Shown here piece by piece: positions 30,600-43,600 of a DNA stretch of 64,000 nucleotides; position 1 is the first letter of the stretch, and each line of letters opens with the position of its first letter. The notes beneath the pieces were generated by a model. The model ran no database searches. It had not been told where the DNA came from and was given only the letters and a program-made list of their open reading frames with translations. Source of the stretch: Atriophallophorus winterbourni (lineage: Eukaryota; Platyhelminthes; Trematoda; Plagiorchiida; Microphallidae); assembly GCA_013407085.1 (NCBI GenBank), contig JACCGJ010004930.1:113597-177596 (forward strand), read 5' to 3'. Position numbers and translations under genes: made by a program.

Positions 30600-30860
30600 G
30601 ATTATATAAACGGTAAATAACGACATATAATTTAAGGCCATTGTTTTCATCTACCACAAACCGGATACCTAGGTTCATTTCCTTAGTTTCACAACCTTGA
30701 CATTGATCGTCAAGCTAGTGCAAGTGTGACATTTCGCCATTGTATACAACCTTAATAATTTTAGGAATTTTAAATTTTAAAAGAATTTTATTTTGAGAAG
30801 CCCGTTTTTGAAATGCATTCAGGTTGTTTTGTAGTAGAACACAAATAGCAATATTGCTAA
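30600..30860. repeat. Counterpart of 3400-3660
   Basis: Diverged duplicate of the segment upstream of exon B1. From here to 32640 the sequence is AT-rich and I recognise no exon. Confidence 0.5.
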
Positions 30861-32698
30861 CTCGCCTAAATGTTTAAGATTATTAGCGAACAGAAACATG
30901 TTATGGTCATTATGAATACGTACATCGTTCATGCTGTTTAGGAAGCAAACACGCTTCAATCCTTATGGAATGCCATAAGTTATATTTCATTGTTGCAAAA
31001 TTGAATCCTTTATGAAAATATTTTTCGATTGTGGAAGTAATTCCAAATGCTATAAATTCAGTTTTCAAAAACGACTCTGTTTCCTTACCCGAGTCGAGTG
31101 CAAATTATTATAAATTATTAGAAAATATTCAAGAGAGATTTCTTGGGACGCGGTTTATGGAAAAACGTGATTGTGTTGGTTATAGTTTGTAATTTAAGGC
31201 TCGCAAGAATAACTCATTGATGGTCTATGATTAAAGGAGGGCTGAATATGTTATCAAATATTGAATACACTATTAATAATTCATGTTGGTCTATCTTCTC
31301 CGTGAATTTGACATTGTCTACAAGATCTTACTCAATTCGTTTAATCGCTTCTGAGATATTCGCTCATATATTATATAAGCAAATTAATAGGCAGACGCTT
31401 TTAAGCGGAAACAAACTAACTAATATACATCATCTAGTCATCTGCGTAGATTAATGTTGCCTACTGAATTCACTACGAAGTAGATGATGCAGAATATAAT
31501 TGAGGATCTACGGTAATCTAAAAACCCAAATAAGTTAGCTAAATGTGCACTAATGTGTAACATCGTGTAACTGTTATCCGCTTTCCGACTTACCAAATAA
31601 ATGCATGCAATTTTTAATTAAGTTAAGTAGAAGTTAGTGACTAAATATTTTGTTCAGCATCATTTTTATGCATTTCATACGAACCGACTGAACATAGCAA
31701 CCGTCTTTTCATGAACTTTGTGCTCGACTTTCTTTCTAGAAATTAATTTGAGTTTCTGAAGACGAAGCGATTAACTTCTTTGAAAGAAATCAAACATTTT
31801 CTTCACCAGTGCGAATTTTAAAGCAGCTGATTAGTGCCTAGCTACAGTAAAAGTGTTTTGAGAACAAGATCGTAATCTAAACCAACTTCTTGATATTCAT
31901 TTTAAATTTCATTTGTAAAACACAGTGTCAACATTTATTTAATTTTAGTGAGAACTGCTTAGCTTATTTTTGATTCAGAAGTATAACAATCTTAAATATA
32001 TGATGCACGGTTTGGTGCACAGGATGGCGAACGTGAACACATTGTATGTTTCAAGTGGAGCCTAGACGTTAATTTACTTAAAATTATAACGGCGGTAGAC
32101 ATGTGAATATTTAGTTAGGAAGTGAAACTATGTGAGACATCTGGGGTTTCATTATCAGCGGAGAGCAATGGGCGTGAAATACAAATACACCCAGGCAATC
32201 TTTGTGGGTTATCAACGACTTGAATGTTCTGATGAATGACGCTTATGCTCGATATCAATATTCCTGTCAGATCTACATTATTTGAGTGTTTCCTGTAGAA
32301 CCTCAGAGCTTTGTAGTTTTGATAATTTAGCATTATGTATAGCATGTTTAATTTTGGTCAGCACGTTTATTATTATGAAGAAGCCCAAAGGGTTTAGAGT
32401 TGTTTTCACTGTCTGTCCAATGACAGGTTTACCAATCATGCAAATATGTTAAATCGAACGGACCAAGATGAATAATTTATTCTTGAACTCGTAGATATAT
32501 TTAAACAATGTCACACAATACGTGGATAATGTACTTCCTAATTTAAGCAGGTACGACCAGATAAATGTTAATTTTATAAATACTTATTCTACTATCAAAA
32601 CATTTATCAGACCTGATTTACATGTTTCGTAACACTAAAATGCGTTTTTATAGCAAATTAAGCAATGATTTATTGAAGCAAATTATATTTGATTTCAG

Positions 32699-32833
32699 CC
32701 GCAACGTCAACCATTAAAATGCCATTGCGTAGAAACAGTAAACTATCTAAGAAAATAAATGTTAAAGGTAAATTCCTTTCTATACTTTCGGATGACATTT
32801 TAATTCATAAGCCAAATAAACTGATTGAAATTG
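32699..32833 (+). CDS. Fused exons B3 and C3 (135 bases, phase 1-1)
   Basis: Acceptor aattatatttgatttcag, shared with B1 and B2. B3 alone would be 69 bases (32699-32767) with donor gtaaat, reading ATSTIKMPLRRNSKLSKK and on. C3 would start at 32792, but its acceptor reads cgg instead of cag, and only 24 bases lie between. Read straight through, the 24 bases keep the frame open and give a continuous B3-C3 exon containing DDILIHKPNK. The end at 32833 is before a weak donor (gttgtt). Either the intron has become coding or the copy is decaying. Confidence 0.45.
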
Positions 32834-33423
32834 GTTGTTTTAGTTATTTAATATTTTTTTCTTAATACTATTCAACATTCGACTTTTTAATACTGTATTG
32901 TAAAAGGAATTGAAACGTTGTGTGAATTGCTAGAAGTCACTTAAATTATACCAAATTGTCTAAGAAATATGAATGATGATACTGGCGTATTGTCTTCATC
33001 TGATGACTGCAATCAGTAGAGAAGCGGTCAGGTTGTGCGTGCGACGGAAATGTATATGTTTTAAAGCCCACGTATTGAATCTGTCAACACATGTTTGTAG
33101 ACGGGGCACATTTGGATATAAATGGCAGCCTTACCCCACAGTTGTAATCAATTTCAAACTATTTGCCCGTGGACCTAGATCATATCATCCTTATCATTTT
33201 GGCGCGAACAACAAGAAAGCGGTAATACAGAATGTGTGTTTTAAAACGTAAAATCTTCATACTTCTCAATATCTGTTCAATCTCATGGATTAAACTCATC
33301 TGCAGGTGTGTGTGTAAAAGTGCTAGAACATTATGATTTTCAAACCGTGGACTGCAATTTCATCGTTTATCCACTGTTTTAAATTATTCGCATCCTGAAT
33401 GTACTGCCTCCACAAGATCAGTG

Positions 33424-33790
33424 AATGCCAACTCACTCACTCACCCAGCCCTCTTCGTGCCGGGTGGCACATGAGGCGAAGACAACCTCCCACAAGTGGT
33501 TCCGGTATGTCGCTGCTTCCGTTGCCGTCTGCACCGTGAAACCTTGTGCATGTAGTTCGCGTACCAACGTTCGCGCCAAGTTTTGTTGGGCCGTCCCCTT
33601 TTCGTTTACCTTGCGGACGCCAGTGAATGGCTACCGTCGTATGCGAACTGGGATCCATCCTGCATACATGACCGAGCCACGGATCTGTGGTCTTCGTTTC
33701 CGTAGCAATGTAGGTTTTACGGGATAGGATTGCTAGCCCTAAGCCCAACTCTCCTCCTTTCCCAGACGGGCTTGGTACCGTCCTTGGTGG
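33424..33790 (-). mobile_element. RTE-type LINE 3' fragment
   Basis: GC-rich island interrupting a diverged 240-base unit at 33340-33424. On the minus strand it encodes the C-terminal tail that follows RTE reverse transcriptases (WLGHVCRMDPSSHTT, IHWRPQGKRKGDGPTKLGA), with a degraded remainder. The gggcttggtaccgtccttgg text is at its upstream end. It is severely 5'-truncated and cannot be functional. Confidence 0.75.
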
Positions 33791-34124
33791 AGATAAAAGT
33801 GAATGCCAAACTAGAAGGTTATTGTTCTGATAATGAAGGAACGGCACGCAAGCATACCAATTTTGCAACTGTTGATCATGATGTTATATGTCATAATCTC
33901 TCGTTCTGCTTCTACCAAATGCCACAATGAACAAATTTTGAGTGACAAATTTCGCAATGTCAAAATATAAAAAAATAAAAAAATAATATTTATAATTAAA
34001 TAAAAAAATTCATACGTAGTTCATACTTACCATGTCGAGCAATAATCTGACATTTGTTTTGCATGATAGAACTGTGTGACATAAGTAGTTGACAATGAAA
34101 TTAGCTTTTATCCTATTAGTTGGG

Positions 34125-34262
34125 AAGAATTTGCTGTTGGCCGCGCACATTGAAGGCATTGTGTGAACCGTCGTCTGCAAGCTGTCGTGAAGAGGATACT
34201 GCTTTTTCTTGCGGAGCAGCAGAAACGACGCAGGCGAGCAACTTCGCTAGCAACCGTGTAAT
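34125..34262 (+). mobile_element. LINE C-terminal tail, plus strand
   Basis: A plus-strand frame reads HCVNRRLQAVVKRILLFLAE then QQKRRRRATS to a stop at 34259-34261. It matches the minus-strand fragment at 50500-50760 (MHCVKRRLQANV), which is contiguous with a recognisable LINE RT tail. So this is the last part of a LINE ORF, directly abutting the possible terminal exon at 34263. Confidence 0.6.
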
Positions 34263-34425
34263 GCACATTGTTGTGGAAGAGATTGATTTCACGAATCATA
34301 TTGTTTATTTAATTGAAAAGCATTATAACATGAATAAATTATGCGATTATGATTTCATCCATGGTCCTTATCGACCGGATGATGTAAAAGACAACTTTCG
34401 ATTTGAAATGATTAAAGCCTATTAA
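34234..34425 (+). CDS. Possible terminal-type M exon, copy 3
   Basis: A frame ending in TAA at 34425 that resembles the M exons at 23852 and 27866: FTNHIVYLIEK against NTSDIQMVMKT, and YDFIHG against YNVIVH. A phase-0 acceptor (gacgcag) at 34233 gives exactly 192 bases, the length of the other two. However, the first 25-30 bases then overlap the end of a LINE ORF, so the true 5' end may have been replaced. An AATAAA polyadenylation signal follows at 34538-34543. If real, a gene ends here; if not, it is a relic. Confidence 0.35.
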   Translation, partial: ASNFASNRVMHIVVEEIDFTNHIVYLIEKHYNMNKLCDYDFIHGPYRPDDVKDNFRFEMIKAY

Positions 34426-34537
34426 TTGAACAATCTCTCCTTTCTACTATTAGGCAGAATCATATATTGTGAGTGGTTATATTATTCGACAACGAAGGAC
34501 TTTGAATTTTATTAAAGGCAAATTTGAAAATTGCCTA

Positions 34538-34543
34538 AATAAA
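34538..34543 (+). promoter_or_regulatory. Polyadenylation signal AATAAA
   Basis: About 112 bases after the stop at 34425, at a fitting distance for a short 3' UTR. In AT-rich DNA this hexamer is common by chance. Confidence 0.35.
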
Positions 34544-34843
34544 TACATTTTTAAATTGAGAAATAATTTATATGTAAGTAAAGTCGAAATCTAATAATGA
34601 TTTATATACAAAATTATCACAAATTGTCTTTTATTTTCAGTTCCGTTGATATTCTGCAAACCTATTCATAGTTTTTTGCACAAATCCATCATCATTCGGA
34701 TTCATATATTTTCATTTTTTCGACATTTACCATAACGTTTGTTCATAACTAACGAGCAATTAAATAATACATCAAATGTATTTCCATTTTCACGATTAAC
34801 ATTTACGACTGATACGAATAACAATATAATATATATATTGCAG

Positions 34844-34864
34844 TTGGTTCTGAAATGACATACG
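34844..34864 (+). CDS. Micro-exon E1 (21 bases, phase 1-1)
   Basis: Acceptor atatatattgcag, donor gtaagg. Phase 1 translation GSEMTY. It is 300 bases after the polyadenylation signal at 34538. Either an upstream first exon is missing from my reading, or this exon is spliced to the exons further upstream. Confidence 0.6.
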
Positions 34865-37800
34865 GTAAGGTGACCTATTTTAACAAAAAAACATTATGAG
34901 ACCATGAATTCGGGAACACTTCAATAATGTAAAAAAATTGAACATCGTACATTTATCTGACAGTTATGAAAACGAAAGATTGGTTCGAAGGTGAGTTGTG
35001 CATTTTTAGTTGGATCTCATAATAATGAACATTGAATTTGTGTTATCCAAATACAAAGAATGTGTTTTTCTAAAAGCGATGCAACTGTAATCTAATTCAT
35101 TAGAACATTTAATTTCACTATCAAATTATGATAGCCATTGTTAAACGAATATCTGCCTGCTTAAAATACTCGCACTAAAAGATGCACGCTAGACCGAATA
35201 CTTATAAGGTGACAGATAGAGTAATTCCTAACACTTTGTCATCCACTTCGAAGCTATGACAATGGAGGTTGATATGAGTTTAGAATTGCAGCATCGAAAC
35301 TAGTTTCTCTGCATGTGATTATAAACATGCTGAATAATTAGCCATCAAACACGAGTAATTTTCGCTCAGGGTGTGAACGAAATAAAGATTAGCAAAGAAA
35401 CAATCTACAGAAGTTATTTGCTTCACGTGATTGACCTATGTGAGTCCAAAGTTACGAAGCCCACAATCAAAGACCTGAAATTACATCTCCTTATCTACTT
35501 GATCAATTAAACAGCAAATGGAAATCGATCCTGTTGAAAGGAACATATTCCCCGTAATTGAATCACTGCTCACGCGTAGCAAATTCCTACAGAACAATTC
35601 TCACGGAATTTGGAATACAGCGCACCTTTTTACGTGTTGCGTCACCTAACGCATCACCGACTAGTTTGAAATGTGTTTGCAACTGTTCGGATAAATTTTG
35701 AATACACTGTTTGAAAGAAGTTAAATGTTGGTAAACAATCTCAATGCAAGCTGAAATTCACAAAACCCGAAGTATCTGCTACCTTGATCTCCGAAAATTC
35801 ATTATCTGTCAATGTGGCTTTTCAGATTGAATATATTCAGATCGCGATGCGAGAAGGTTATCACATATGGATGTAAATTGAGTTAGAGCGAAATGAAAAA
35901 CTTGTTTTTTTCCCTTTGGAATTTTGTCACATCTAATTTCATCTATGTTCATCATTGGTACTGATCGCGATGCGAATTGGCAATGTAGATCATTTGAATC
36001 TATCTACCGCTTGCGAACAGGTCTAATATGATTGCCTGGATAATTTCGACGTTGGTCTAAGATACAACACAACAATTATTTAAAAAAAATGAATAATAAC
36101 GGAAAAATTCATGAAATACTGATTACGAATGGGATGCTAAAATCCAGGTCTTTTCAGCGTACCATGAATTGCTATTCTTAACCGAGAATAACGTTAATTT
36201 TAATTATTTAAAGCGAATTCACAACCAATAATTTTCCTAAGATGGAAAGAGAAATAATGTATTCAAAACATGCCTCGGTTAACGTGTCGCTTTACTAAGA
36301 AATCATTGAAAGCGAACATTTGTCCTACCCCACGTGTTTAGTGAATTAACAGACTGCAGCATTGTCAACATATTCTAGATCGATCACGTTTTACCTAAAA
36401 TAATCAGTTCGATATGACATATTTCTATATGACAATCTATTAAGAAACCACCTTGCTGTTATTCGCTGAAGCATCAAATGCGACCACAGGGAGAACAAGT
36501 TTGCTTCCGTTTAATAGATGACAGATAACAGATGTAGAAAGTCTCAATGAAACATAGTTAATAGCAACCCTGCTGACAGCGTATGAAAGGAGTTTGAGAA
36601 CATAAATTAAATAATTTATTACGAATGCGTGCGAATATATAGAGCACATGATTGTGTATTCCAAAATCCAATCAATATTCCTACTAAGTATACAAAAAAT
36701 TCAAATATGCATATCAGAAACTTTAATCATTGGACTCTATTTTATAAAGTAGGCTTGGGTTAGTTTGTGTTAAACAGCCGCTTATCCAAATGAAAGAGAT
36801 ACCGGTAATCATTGTGACAATTTCGACACAAAACATTTGGTTCGTCACAACTGGAAAGTATCAATGAGGACGGAAAAGAAAGTTTGTTTAGTCGACAAAT
36901 TGATATCGGTACCTGTCGGTAAATTTGTTCGAAATCATTTATTGGAATGATTGATACTGCTGAAAATTTGTTTATATAAAGAAATCCATTTTTCTTTTTT
37001 TTCATTTAAATTCAATTGCAAATTTGTACATAGATTCTATATAGCTCAAAACCAATTTGGAGCAGAATGGGTCAATAAGAAAGAATTCACAATCGAACTT
37101 CCTTAGTGTATTGCTCACATTGGAAAAACTTAGCGAGGAAATATATGATAAATTATTCCACTTAATGTAATATAGTCAGCTTACAAACAGATGGTAACTA
37201 AACATAAATCGTAAAGCGTTCTCGAAACGTAATTCTGTATCACAAATATTTAAATTGGCAACATTTAATATTTATTCAAATTTTCATGTCTCGCTTATAC
37301 TTGCGGTGATCTCTGAATCGAAATATTTGTAGTTAATTCGGACATGTTAGAGTTAGTTCGGGTCATGTCTCTACCACGCCTCGAAGATGAAGAATTGTAT
37401 ATTAGTAAATGAAATAAGATGTATTTTTTGGTTAAACACAAAATGATTTTACACTAAGGACGCCAACCAGACTTTTGCTTGAAGAGTGTTTGAGAAAGTG
37501 TTAGGCGGACTTAACTCATCTTTCTACATTTAAATTTAACCTTTATAATTTTGCGCCTGTGTTTACATACGTGCTATACGTTTCTGAAATTTTTCAACAC
37601 GGTATGTGGTGCCGATAATTAAAAATAAATTTGAATGAAATATGCAACCGGAAATAATTCGTGAAACATAAATTTGATATACTCTATGCTTCAGTTAATG
37701 TGAATAGAGGTGAGTATTTAAAAATACATTTTTTTGGTTTTGAAACACAATAGGCTGCCATATTACATCGATAGGAAATCTTTTGATGGTTTGATTAAAA

Positions 37801-40558
37801 TATATCTGATCAAATTGACATTAGCCTATTACATCTAAACCTTATAGTTGCATTGCAATGTGAGTAAATTGTTGTTTAATTAAGGATACATTCTTGAGGT
37901 ATACTACAGGAGTAGTGCCAGTAAGGAGATCCAGATTGATATGATAATCACCAATATCGGGACACAAAAGAGCAGGCAGATCTGTCAAATATGACTACAA
38001 CAATGTGAAGTCAGATTTGGTAAGGATTGCCCAAGAATTGGTCAGCTGGCAAACATGTATATAAATATCAACCCATTCTTGCCAAAACCATCGACATATT
38101 CACACTTTTGACGACGACTGTCCATAAAGAAAGCACTATAATCCAGGATACTAAATAGTTGAACTAACCCGCTCTGCAATTTCTAAGAAAAGGTATGATT
38201 CTGAACCCCAAAGTAGTCATCGTCGTACCACGAATGATAAAATTGGCTACACTTCAGTTTCACTGATCGTTTATAAGCGTTTTTGAGTCTGCCTTCACAC
38301 TTCCATATTTGATTAGCTTTTGGTTTCACGAGTCCTAATGATACCAGCATATTCTGTTTAGTTTGCCCAACCGAACAGATCAGAGCAAGTGTTATTCATT
38401 AATACACGATTCGGTAATATCCGGCAGAGCAGCACAATCGTGATACGGCTTGATATGAAGAAGCAATGTTTTTGCATATATTATTTGCCGTTAGAGAAAC
38501 TATATTCATAAAAGAAAAGTTTGAAACAAACCGGTTAGTCAGAAATCATCGTGAAGTGTCGATTCTGAAGAATAAAATTAGAAATTCTTTTATCCCATAC
38601 TTGGCCCTATACATGTTACATCAATCAAAAGTTGTTACAGAGTTGAAAGAACGCTTGACAATTTTCCAATGATGCCACGATGCCCCAGTTATTTTTGCAG
38701 TTAATTTTTCAAATTCACCTAACATTTTTCTAGCCCATGGTAACCTGACACTTTTTTAGCCCAAGTATTACGTTATTGCGTGGCACTTCATATATTATAT
38801 TTTATTTGCAATATATAACGAACCAAATTTTTCGATGCTATGAAGTTGGAGAAATGTTCACCTATTTTTAATTCACGCTGAGATGTCCTGCTTTTTAATT
38901 CTTTATTTTTCATTCCCGTCACATTTGTCTAGCCCAAGGTAACCTGACACTTCATTGGCCTATGTATTATTTTATTGTGCGCACGCTATACATATTTTTG
39001 TATTGGTATTATGTGGAGAAATTAATCTATTGCTGAAAATTTGTGAACATGAATAAAGTCATTCTTCTTCTTCTTCTTCTTCTTCTTTTTATTCACAAGC
39101 AGCGTCAGTTTCTTCTTCGGAAGCTTGTGTTTTGACAAACATACGTGTAATTCTAAATAAATTTATCTCTCTAATCCATAACTACTTCAGTTAGACTAGC
39201 ATAAACAATAAAACCCGATAAAACCATACATGCTGCATTACACCCGTAGTGAATTATTATATGTACAGGAGCAAACAATGTCCGCCTAAGTAAGCTTGAT
39301 ACACATTAGGTGTCATGCATCTTAACCCTAATCCTCTGCAAATACGGTAGATTTATGTGAAGATATATGCTGCATCCAACATGTTTACCGGCCATGACTC
39401 GCACTTGATTTTGTAAAACCCTGTGGTCTAAAAATCAAAAGTATTCTTAACTTTGAAATGCAATAATACAGAGAGAAGCGAAGTAACTCTTTTCTTTTCC
39501 TGAATTTGAAATAAACCAATGAGCACGGAATCTTTTGAAAAATCAGATCAGTTGGACGACTATTACATACAGGTTGAATACAGTGTTATAAATCATTTGA
39601 GATATTTTAGTTCGCTTGCTGTGTTGTCTTGTTAGTGATCTTGAATAAAAATGGAGAGTTTATTCGGCATCTAGGTACACTTCAGAATTGAAAATTTATT
39701 GATGACGTGAATATCAATGCATTGAACATACACGAAGTTTGTACATTTAAAAGTGTGACCTTTATTAGGCCTCGATGTTCCTTTTGTCTCGTAAAAAGAG
39801 ACGTGCGGAGTTGTCATATTATGATTAATTGACTTGACACACTGCGATCCGTAAATTTTCAAACACAAGTCAGAAAACATTATTTTTGTTCCATGTTGAT
39901 ATAAAGATTATCACATAAGTAGATTCAAAGTGTTTGTACAAATACTGATCACATGTCGCTACGAAATTCAGACGATGCATGTAAGTTCAATTCATAGCCT
40001 CAAATTTATTCAAGGTTGAAATTGTTAACATTACGCGATCGGATATAAAACTCGAAATGCAGCATTTTATACTACAGTTACCGTTATGTAGTATTAAGGG
40101 TGTCGTCTATCATACCGAACGATGTCACTGTTGATATGAAGTGTGAAGTCTTAATCTGAATTATCTTAGTTAGAATATAGATGCAGCATGTGCCGATTTA
40201 ATCTACCACTAATGACATAAGCGAAATATTCTTTACACAGACGCATCGTTCGTGTTAGACGTTTGCCAAAATTATGCAACACATTTTAATCCAAAGAAAT
40301 TCACACTTGAATTATGTGGTGCAATAAAGATATTTATTTGATGATTGTTCATTTAAAGCGAATGAACGTTTCCGTAGTCTCACAATGCAGCTCACTAATT
40401 TTGATACTGCAAATTATTCCGTTGATCAAGCTCGCAAATATTTGCTTCAAAAATGCATGCAAGCACAGGTGGGTTTACCATCCACAATTAGATGTATATG
40501 ATCATCGTAATGATCCTTCCAAACTACCAGAATTCAGATTTCGTGGTTTTAAATTTCG

Positions 40559-40608
<50 letters not shown>

Positions 40609-43600
40609 ATGCTGCTGATATAATACTGGATTCGAATATTTTGTTTTTTTCATAAGATACCCCATGTGAGTCAACACCATAACTTTTCCTTAATGGTGAA
40701 CGAAATATGCAAATTTTCCGATAGTTGAAGTTGTACGCGATCGCATTTAGTATAGAATATCAGTAATGTTTACTCCATGTTTTCAAGATTCAGTATTCAT
40801 GTTTGAGAAAGCAATTAACTTTACAATAACCACAGAGTGGAACTATTGGTACATATGTATTCATATATGTGTATAAATAAAATTAAATTCAATGGGACGA
40901 TGATCTTTTATTGACAGTTTGAGTTGAAATTCGGATTAGCTCTTAGTTAATCGTCAGGTTTTGAGTTGAGTATAGATAAACTGTTTGAGCTTACCAAATC
41001 AAAAGATAGGGAATACCAAACAAAGCACACACGTACAGAATAGAAATACCTGCGGCATTTCCGTTTGGAATGTGGAATTTCGAAATTTCAATCATGGTCA
41101 CGCCTGTTTATGGAATGTCAAAGTTAGAATAGTATATCCAGGTTTTGGAAAACTGTAGTGAGTATTTTGTATGCGAGAGTGAGTTCACCACGCATTCTTA
41201 TTTTTGCAAGTCTGCTCATCTTCAGTAGTCTGTGTCGCCTAGCGAATGGCATATAATTGAGTTCAATGACAAACTTAGATGCTTTCCGGTATATGCGATC
41301 CAGACTTATGATGTCATTTTGGAAAACTGGTGTCCAGGCTTGTGTGGTATAATCTAGAACCGGATGTATATATGTATTCATCATGAGAGGAAAACACCCC
41401 GGTGAAAAAACGTCCAGATATCCGCCGTAACATGCCGAGCAGCAGAGACGCGCTTTTGTAAAGTGTTTCGCAATAAATACTATTTTTCAAACTACGGCAA
41501 ATGCGAACGACGACGTTCTTTTCTTCTTCGGTTTAGTCCAGGTTTATGTCGCCGTGCTTGTATCAATAGGAAAAGCCAAAGTCACGACCGATCGGAATCA
41601 TCTTCGACTTTTGCATATCCAATGACAGTTTAATTTCGGATGACCAGATAAAAAAGGCACTCATATCGTTCTGCAGCAAAATACAATCGTCAGCATATCT
41701 TATTTGTCTACTTACTTTTATGTCGTCAGCAATAAAGCCATCTTACTATCATATAGTATTGGTATAACATTCATACATACTAGGAACAATTTTGATTTAA
41801 GCAATGATCCTTGTGGAACACCGCTGGTGACATCGATTTTCTTCGATAATAGGCCGTCTACCGAAACTCGGATGTGTCTGTTGTTGAGGTAATTTCTTGC
41901 AATTCACATAGATTTTTAACAGCACAGTTTAACTTCAGCTTGCTCAAGAGTAAATTGTGATCCCCTCTGTCGAATTATTAAGTATTGTCTAAGCTTTTCA
42001 GCAACTTTGTTAGACAACAGCGATTTCTGCGAAATCCATGTTGGGCAACTGCTAAAAGTTGGTTCGTTTCCAGACGTCGCACGATTTCTGCGGTCATTAT
42101 TCGCTCCAAAACGTTTGATACCGAAGACAGTAAGGTCACCGGCCTGTAATTGTGACTTCAGAACGACAGAAATCTTTGTATATGGGTATTATTTGTCCAA
42201 GTTTCCAGTCTTTTGGTAGTACGCCAGCTGGAGCAAATCAATCAACATGCAAGTTAGAGGTTTAGTAAGAGATTTAGAGTAATCCCGCACGGTCCTTGAG
42301 ATTTATTTACGTTGATTTTCCGTGCGTGCTGCGCTACCACCATCAGAGTAATCAATACTTCACTGAAGGTCGGTCGGTCAAGTCGAATGATTAGTTCCTG
42401 ATCAGGCTCCGTTGAATTAGGCGCAAAACCACCGGCATAACATTCTGATAACACGTCAGTGGTATGATTTATGGATTTTTGTGAGTCCGGACGAAACATT
42501 TAGGGTATAGACTCCTGGTTTTCATATTCGTTCCATCATTTCCAAGTCTGTAGAAGAGCTTCGGATTCTGATGCATCTGAGAAATCAGTTGCGATTATAA
42601 CGCTTGTTTATCATCTCGAGTAAAGATATCATTATTAAACACATGTCAGTCAGGACTTCTTAGAAAATTCCCTCGTTAAATTAACGGAATTTGGTTATAT
42701 TTAGAGTCTTCTCAAATTACACGTTTATCCAAGCATTTCCTGTTGGAATAGACCCTCCTAATCCGAAAATAGGAATTTAAAAATCTCCATGTTATGTAGA
42801 TCATTTTTAAATCCTATGCTCGAGGTATACTCATTGATTCAACCAGTACTTTGCTTCATATTCACACAGAGACACCATTTCTCGTATCTAGTAATGATTT
42901 TTAATTGGAAATGTAGCCTGCATGTTGCATGCTTTCAAGCAAAAAGTCATTCATCCTTATAAACTCGCAAATCTTTCTGATTTTGAGTGAGATTTGATGA
43001 ACTCAAGCTCTAGGATTTAATGAGAAACTCATTGATTTAAGGTGGCTTGACATTGTCGCAAAACGTAATATAAATTTCTACAAAATTGTCTACATTTCTG
43101 GCGGTCATATTCCTTTAAAAGCTGGCAGGGTTGGTACAACTATATCATAAATGGTCGACTGAAACATGGAGTGTGTACGAGGTGGAAATTATCGTGTCGA
43201 ACCCTAAGAAAGCAAACTTGAGCCGTTCTCTTAGGTGAAGTGACCACACGCAAGCAGCAAATGTATCTACAATGCATATCTTCCTGTTTAATCTAAATTA
43301 AAAACGAAAATTATGTGTAGAATATTTTTTTACGAATCGATTTGGGAATAAATTAATGTTTGGAAAAAATAATTTTGTGCGTAGACCGCAATTTCTAATG
43401 GTCCACAACAATCAATATTCTTTCGTACATGTAATGGCGGAAAACAATGCAACATTTAAATACTCGACGTTTACGGGACAATGCCAAAACTAATAATCTA
43501 ATATCTAAGTATGCATGGACATAAATGATAGAATGTCCTGATTATGCAAACTTATATACCAGAGGCTAACTTTCGAGTCTTTCAAAATTAATCAACTGTT

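Noticed and set aside
33425..33727. 100-codon plus-strand open frame
   Set aside because: Opposite strand of the RTE tail; the minus strand carries the recognisable motifs.
34095..34165. Signal-peptide-like start MKLAFILLVGKNLLLAAH
   Set aside because: The frame stops after 23 codons, and most of it lies over the C-terminal tail of a LINE read in another frame.
40314..40655. 113-codon open frame with IYIYIYIY run
   Set aside because: Caused by the (AT)n microsatellite at 40561-40606, with no splice or family support.
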